The notes below the pieces were generated by a model, which made no database searches, was not told where the DNA came from, and saw only the letters and a list, made by a program, of their open reading frames with translations. The position numbers were made by a program, and so were the translations under genes. A stretch of DNA of 64,000 nucleotides from Aquabacterium humicola (lineage in GTDB: Bacteria; Pseudomonadota; Gammaproteobacteria; Burkholderiales; Burkholderiaceae_C). Positions 60,228 through 64,000 of the stretch are shown here, one piece after another (the first letter of the stretch is position 1; the number at the start of each line of letters is the position of its first letter). The DNA lies in contig NZ_JARGNB010000001.1 in NCBI RefSeq assembly GCF_030167915.1, forward strand, positions 1,364,001 to 1,428,000, written 5' to 3'.

Positions 60228-60737
60228 ATGGATGCCGCGCTGACCTGGTTCGAGCCGGCCGTGCGTGCGCGCGACGGCTGGCCCGGCCTGGACGACGGCT
60301 GGCTCGACGACGGCCATACGCGCTGGCACGACGGCGGCCTGGTGCGCGCCAGCGACGACGAGCGCTGCGCGCTGTCGCTGGGCCGCGCCGCCGTCGTGCT
60401 GCGCGGGCGCTGGCTGCAGGAACGCGGCGGACGGCCACTGGGCCTGATCAGCCGCAGCCTGCCCAGCCCCGGCGGCTCGCGCACGCTGGCGCCGGCCATC
60501 GTCTCCCTGATGCTCACCCTGCCCGGCCCGCCCGCGGCGCGCACACTGCAGCGCGCGAGCGCGGTGATCGCCGGTGCCGGCCATGCGACGCTTCGGCGCC
60601 TGCTGAAGCTGCCGCTCGGCGCGCCGCTGCTGGTGCTGCGCCAGTGGCGTTATGCCGACGGCGGCCGGCCGATCGAGACGCGCACCGCGTTCTGGCGCGC
60701 GGACGCGGCGAATGTCCTGATGGAGTTGCGTGACTGA
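60228..60737 (+). CDS. UTRA/chorismate-lyase-fold protein without DNA-binding domain
   Basis: The 169-residue product has a C-terminal half like the UTRA effector domain of GntR regulators: LKLPLGAPLLVLRQWRYADGGRPIETRTAFWRAD. The first 60 residues do not form a winged helix. The fold is also that of chorismate lyase, but the operon of amino-sugar genes argues for a ligand-binding protein. It begins nine bases after the acyltransferase and its stop overlaps the chitinase start. The function is not known. Confidence 0.6.
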   Translation: MDAALTWFEPAVRARDGWPGLDDGWLDDGHTRWHDGGLVRASDDERCALSLGRAAVVLRGRWLQERGGRPLGLISRSLPSPGGSRTLAPAIVSLMLTLPGPPAARTLQRASAVIAGAGHATLRRLLKLPLGAPLLVLRQWRYADGGRPIETRTAFWRADAANVLMELRD

Positions 60738-61444
60738 TGAAGTCGATGACGTCGATTGTTCTCGGGTGCTTGCTGCTGGCGGCCTGTGCCGGCCGTCCTG
60801 AACCAGCGGCCACCGCGCCCTTCGTGCCGACGGCCGCGCAGTTCGAGCGCCTGTTCCCGGGGCGGCTGCCGTTCTACACCTACGACGGCTTCGTCGCCGC
60901 GGTGCGTGCGATGCCAGGTTTCGCATCGACCGGCCCCGACAGCGTGCGCCGTCGGGAGATGGCCGCCTTCCTGGCGCAGATCGCGCACGAGTCCGATTCG
61001 TTGCGCGCGCTGCGCGAGTATGCGAAGGAACACTGGGACCACTACTGCAACCCGCGCGAGGCCGGCGGCTGCGCAGCGGGCCGCCAGTACTACGGCCGCG
61101 GGCCGATCCAGCTGTCGTGGAACTTCCAGTACCGCGCGGCCGGCCAGGCCATCGGCGTCGACCTGTGGGCCGAGCCCGACCTCGTCGCCAGCGATCCGAA
61201 GATCGCCTGGCAGACCGCCGTCTGGTACTGGATGACGCAGCCCGGCCCGGGCCGCATGACGGCGCACGAGGCGAACATCGGCGGCTTCGGCTTCGGCGAG
61301 ACCACGCGCAGCATCAACGGCGCGCTGGAGTGCGACAAGCCGGGCGACGCCGACGTGCAGCGCAAGCTCGCGCGGCGCATCGCCTTCTACCGCGCGGCGG
61401 CGGCGCTGTTCGAGGTGGACCCCGGCGACCGGCTCGCATGCTGA
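60737..61444 (+). CDS. GH19 chitinase-like lipoprotein
   Basis: The 235-residue product has a lipoprotein signal (LGCLLLAACAG) and GH19 motifs: AAFLAQIAHESDSLRALREY (catalytic Glu in HES), YYGRGPIQLSWNFQY, and ARRIAFYRAAAAL at the end. GH19 enzymes cut chitin or, in endolysin-like members, peptidoglycan. The lipid anchor places it on the outer membrane. It follows the UTRA-fold gene by overlap and its stop is overlapped by the lactonase start by seven bases. This context supports a chitin-use locus. Confidence 0.9.
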   Translation: MKSMTSIVLGCLLLAACAGRPEPAATAPFVPTAAQFERLFPGRLPFYTYDGFVAAVRAMPGFASTGPDSVRRREMAAFLAQIAHESDSLRALREYAKEHWDHYCNPREAGGCAAGRQYYGRGPIQLSWNFQYRAAGQAIGVDLWAEPDLVASDPKIAWQTAVWYWMTQPGPGRMTAHEANIGGFGFGETTRSINGALECDKPGDADVQRKLARRIAFYRAAAALFEVDPGDRLAC

Positions 61445-62547
61445 CCGCGTACATCGGCAGTTATGCGCCGAACGGCGGCGGCATCCATGGCGTTCACATC
61501 GAAGCCGGCAGCCCGCCGCTGCTGGCGGGCGAGGCCTGGATCGCCGACGGCGACAGCCCGAGCTGGCTGACGGTCAATGCCGCCGGCACGCACCTGTACG
61601 CGGTGCACGAGCTGCATCGCGCACCGGGCAACGCAGAAGGCCGCGGCGAGGGCCGCCTCAGCAGCTACGACCTCAGCAGCGGGCGGCCGCGGCTGCTCGG
61701 CCGCACCGGCTCCGGCGGCGTGCGGCCGGTGCACCTCGGCCTGCATCCGGAGGGCCGCCATGCCTTCGTCGCCCACTACGACAGCGGCGACGTCTGCGTG
61801 CTGGCGATCGATGACGACGGCTGCCTCGGACCGGTGCTGGACCGGCGTGCGCTGGCCGACGCCTGCGGACCGCAGGCACGGCCCGGTGCCGCGCAGGCCG
61901 AGCAGGCCCCGCCGGGCAGCTTCGCCTGCAGCGGGCACGAGGCCTCGCATGCGCACATGGCGCTGCCCGCCCCCGGCGGCCGCTTCGTGCTGTGCACCGA
62001 CCTCGGCCTCGACCGGCTCGTCGTGTTCCGCTTCGACGCCGGCCGCGGCCGGCTGCTGGAACCACGGGTGATGCCCACGTCGCCCGGCGCCGGCCCGCGC
62101 CACCTCGTCTTCCACCCGCAGAACCCGTCGCGGGTCTACCTGCTGAGCGAAGAAGCCTCGACGCTCGCCTGGCTGCGCTTCGACGACGGCGCGCTGCAGC
62201 CGCTCGGCGAGACCAGCAGCCTGCCGGCGGGGTTCGCCGGCACGGCATACGCCTCCGACCTGCGCTGCTCGCCCGACGGCCACCACCTCTACGCGCTGAA
62301 CCGTCTGCACGACAGCATCGCGCACTTCTCGCTGGCGCCCGACGGCACGCCGACGCTGCGCGACACCCACTGGTGCCGCGGCAGCTACCCGCGCACGCTG
62401 GCGCTGCTGCCGGGCGGCCGCGGCCTCGTCGTCTGCAATCAGCGCAGCGACCACCTCGCGTGGTTCGCGCTCGATGGCGACGGCGTGCCGCGCTTCACCG
62501 GCCGCTGGACCGGTGTCGGCGGTGCGGCATCGGTGGTCTTCGGCTGA
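61438..62547 (+). CDS. Lactonase-family beta-propeller (6-phosphogluconolactonase-like)
   Basis: The 369-residue product has the lactonase (YbhE/Pgl-type) seven-blade pattern: [111 protein letters not shown]. It has no signal, so cytoplasmic. The start overlaps the GH19 stop. It probably hydrolyses a sugar lactone. It ends 70 bases before ureA. Confidence 0.88.
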   Translation: MLTAYIGSYAPNGGGIHGVHIEAGSPPLLAGEAWIADGDSPSWLTVNAAGTHLYAVHELHRAPGNAEGRGEGRLSSYDLSSGRPRLLGRTGSGGVRPVHLGLHPEGRHAFVAHYDSGDVCVLAIDDDGCLGPVLDRRALADACGPQARPGAAQAEQAPPGSFACSGHEASHAHMALPAPGGRFVLCTDLGLDRLVVFRFDAGRGRLLEPRVMPTSPGAGPRHLVFHPQNPSRVYLLSEEASTLAWLRFDDGALQPLGETSSLPAGFAGTAYASDLRCSPDGHHLYALNRLHDSIAHFSLAPDGTPTLRDTHWCRGSYPRTLALLPGGRGLVVCNQRSDHLAWFALDGDGVPRFTGRWTGVGGAASVVFG

Positions 62548-62562
62548 GGGAACGCACCACGC

Positions 62563-62577
62563 TGGCACAGGGCTTGC
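62563..62577 (+). promoter_or_regulatory. Sigma-54 promoter of the urease operon
   Basis: TGGCAC-AGGGC-TTGC matches the sigma-54 consensus (TGGCAC-N5-TTGC) at all ten positions, with GG and GC 12 bases apart as required. It lies between the lactonase stop and ureA, 41 bases before the ATG, on the correct strand. Urease operons are often nitrogen-controlled through NtrC and sigma-54. Confidence 0.75.
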
Positions 62578-62617
62578 GACGATGCGGGGCCGCCGACGGC
62601 TCCGCCAGAATCGCCCC

Positions 62618-62920
62618 ATGGACCTGACCCCACGCGAGAAAGACAAGCTGCTCATCTTCACCGCCGCGCTGCTGGCCGAGCGCCGCAAGGCGCGCGGGTT
62701 GAAGCTCAACGTGCCGGAGGCGATCGCGCTGATCACCGCCGCGATCATGGAAGGCGCGCGCGACGGCAAGACCGTCGCCGCGCTGATGAGCGAGGGCAAG
62801 ACGGTGCTGACGCGGTCCGACGTGATGGACGGCGTCGCCGAGATGATCCCGGAGATCCAGGTCGAGGCGACCTTTCCCGACGGCACGAAACTGGTGACCG
62901 TCCACCAGCCCATCGCCTGA
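62618..62920 (+). CDS. ureA: Urease gamma subunit
   Basis: The 100-residue product has the urease gamma pattern: [50 protein letters not shown] and [22 protein letters not shown]. It is the smallest subunit of the nickel urease that splits urea to ammonia and carbamate. No ureD gene lies directly upstream as it does in many Burkholderiales; the lactonase is there instead. Confidence 0.98.
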   Translation: MDLTPREKDKLLIFTAALLAERRKARGLKLNVPEAIALITAAIMEGARDGKTVAALMSEGKTVLTRSDVMDGVAEMIPEIQVEATFPDGTKLVTVHQPIA

Positions 62921-62934
62921 GGAGGAGGCCGACG

Positions 62935-63240
62935 ATGATCCCCGGAGAACTGCTGACCGATGACGGCGAGCTGCCGCTGAACCCGAACCGCCGCACGATC
63001 ACGCTGGTGGTCGAGAACGCCGGCGACCGGCCGATCCAGGTCGGCTCGCACTACCACTTCGCCGAGACCAATGCCGCGCTGCGCTTCGACCGCGCCGCCG
63101 CGCACGGCATGCGGCTGAACATCGCCAGCGGCACCGCGGTGCGCTTCGAGCCGGGCCAGCAGCGCACGGTGGAGCTCGTCGACTACGCCGGCGCGCGCGA
63201 AGCCTGGGGCTTCCGCGGCCTCGTGCAGGGAGCGCTGTGA
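62935..63240 (+). CDS. ureB: Urease beta subunit
   Basis: The 101-residue product begins [19 protein letters not shown] and has [20 protein letters not shown] and [16 protein letters not shown], all typical of urease beta. It starts 14 bases after ureA with a GAGGAGG site and its stop overlaps ureC (TGATG), as usual in three-gene bacterial urease operons. Confidence 0.98.
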   Translation: MIPGELLTDDGELPLNPNRRTITLVVENAGDRPIQVGSHYHFAETNAALRFDRAAAHGMRLNIASGTAVRFEPGQQRTVELVDYAGAREAWGFRGLVQGAL

Positions 63241-64000
63241 TGGCAACGATCGGCAGACGCGCCTACGCCGAGATGTTCGGCCCGACCATCGGCGACCGCC
63301 TGCGGCTGGCCGACACCGCGCTGGTGCTGGAGGTCGAGGACGACCTGACCTTGCGCGCCGGCGGCTACGGCGAGGAAGTGAAGTTCGGCGGCGGCAAGAC
63401 CATCCGCGACGGCATGGGCCAGGGCCAGCGCATCAACGGCCCAGGGCCGCACGAGGCCTGCGACCTGGTGATCACCAACGCGCTGATCGTCGACCACTGG
63501 GGCATCGTCAAGGCCGACATCGGCATCAAGGGCCAGCGCATCGCGGCGATCGGCAAGGCCGGCAACCCGGACGTGCAGCCGGGCGTCGACATCGTCATCG
63601 GCCCGGGCACCGAGATCCTGTCGGCCGAGGGGCTGATCGTCACCGCCGGCGCGATCGACACGCACATCCACTTCATCTGCCCGCAGCAGATCGAGGAAGC
63701 GCTGATGTCGGGCGTGACGACGATGTTCGGCGGCGGCACCGGGCCGGCCACCGGCACCTTCGCGACCACCTGCACGCCGGGCCCCGAGAACATCCGCCGC
63801 ATGCTGCAGGCGGCCGATGCCTTCCCGATGAACCTCGGCTTCCTCGGCAAGGGCAATGCCGCGAAGCCCGACGCGCTGCGCCAGCAGATCGACGCCGGCG
63901 CGATGGGCCTGAAGCTGCACGAGGACTGGGGCACGACGCCGGCGGCGATCGACAACTGCCTGGACGTCGCCGAGGCCACCGACACGCAGGTGTCGATCCA
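63240..64000 (+). CDS. ureC: Urease alpha subunit, C-terminus beyond window
   Basis: The first 253 codons of urease alpha are present. The first nickel ligands are in [15 protein letters not shown], and the lysine that becomes carbamylated is in [12 protein letters not shown]; both are intact. The window ends after DTQVSIH. The start overlaps the ureB stop. Accessory genes (ureE, F, G) probably follow to the right. Confidence 0.98.
   Translation, partial: MATIGRRAYAEMFGPTIGDRLRLADTALVLEVEDDLTLRAGGYGEEVKFGGGKTIRDGMGQGQRINGPGPHEACDLVITNALIVDHWGIVKADIGIKGQRIAAIGKAGNPDVQPGVDIVIGPGTEILSAEGLIVTAGAIDTHIHFICPQQIEEALMSGVTTMFGGGTGPATGTFATTCTPGPENIRRMLQAADAFPMNLGFLGKGNAAKPDALRQQIDAGAMGLKLHEDWGTTPAAIDNCLDVAEATDTQVSI

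Noticed and set aside
60228-60737. Chorismate pyruvate-lyase (ubiC)
   Set aside because: The fold may be the same, but the sequence ending LRQWRYADGGRPIETRTAFWRAD is more like UTRA and no ubiquinone genes are near.
1-64000. tRNA, rRNA, prophage or integrative element
   Set aside because: No tRNA or rRNA sequence, integrase, phage structural gene or attachment repeat was recognised; composition is even along the window.

Overview
This 64-kb window is chromosomal DNA of very high GC content. Codon use, operon style, a PEP-CTERM protein, two TonB-dependent receptors, a urease operon and many fused or overlapping genes suggest a betaproteobacterium of the order Burkholderiales, probably in or near the Rubrivivax/Leptothrix/Roseateles group. 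That is inference from gene content; no rRNA or tRNA gene is present to fix it.

Layout. (1) 1-8353, minus strand: an operon-like cluster. An AraC-type regulator is followed by a 23-residue peptide gene, a strong stem-loop, a WD40-type propeller protein, an MFS exporter, an NAD(P)H:flavin oxidoreductase, a GTP cyclohydrolase II paralogue, a second WD40 protein and an amidase that runs off the left edge. It looks like a biosynthetic cluster for a small molecule or modified peptide and is the best candidate here for an undescribed system. (2) 8354-9007: gene-free mosaic of inverted GC-rich repeats. (3) 9008-17658: acylphosphatase, a clear halohydrin dehalogenase, an orphan TssB-TssC sheath-like fusion with an anion permease, several exported or lipoprotein genes, and a zinc phospholipase C/S1-P1 nuclease-like protein. 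(4) 17994-33000: phospholipase D lipoprotein, an HxlR regulator with a double-palindrome operator, a GNAT enzyme, an agmatinase-type ureohydrolase, LysR, a GGDEF-EAL protein, a NitT/TauT-type ABC importer, a PEP-CTERM protein, dodecin and an HD protein.

(5) 33002-37466: a response regulator translationally coupled to a 1164-residue histidine kinase whose N-terminus is a complete NCS1-type permease. (6) 37585-54202: a glycan-use locus in which GH94 phosphorylase is divergent from GH1, LacI, a TonB-dependent receptor, GH144, a three-gene sugar ABC importer and a 1002-residue unclassified secreted (alpha/alpha)-barrel-like enzyme. GH144 together with GH94 and GH1 points to beta-1,2-glucan: outer-membrane uptake, endo-cleavage, import, phosphorolysis and hydrolysis, under a LacI repressor with a visible operator. 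(7) 54216-62547: an OmpR-type two-component system divergent from a second receptor followed by a DUF5009/NagX-like acyltransferase, a UTRA-fold protein, a GH19 chitinase-like lipoprotein and a lactonase, suggesting chitin or amino-sugar use. (8) 62563-64000: urease ureA, ureB and partial ureC behind a full-match sigma-54 promoter.
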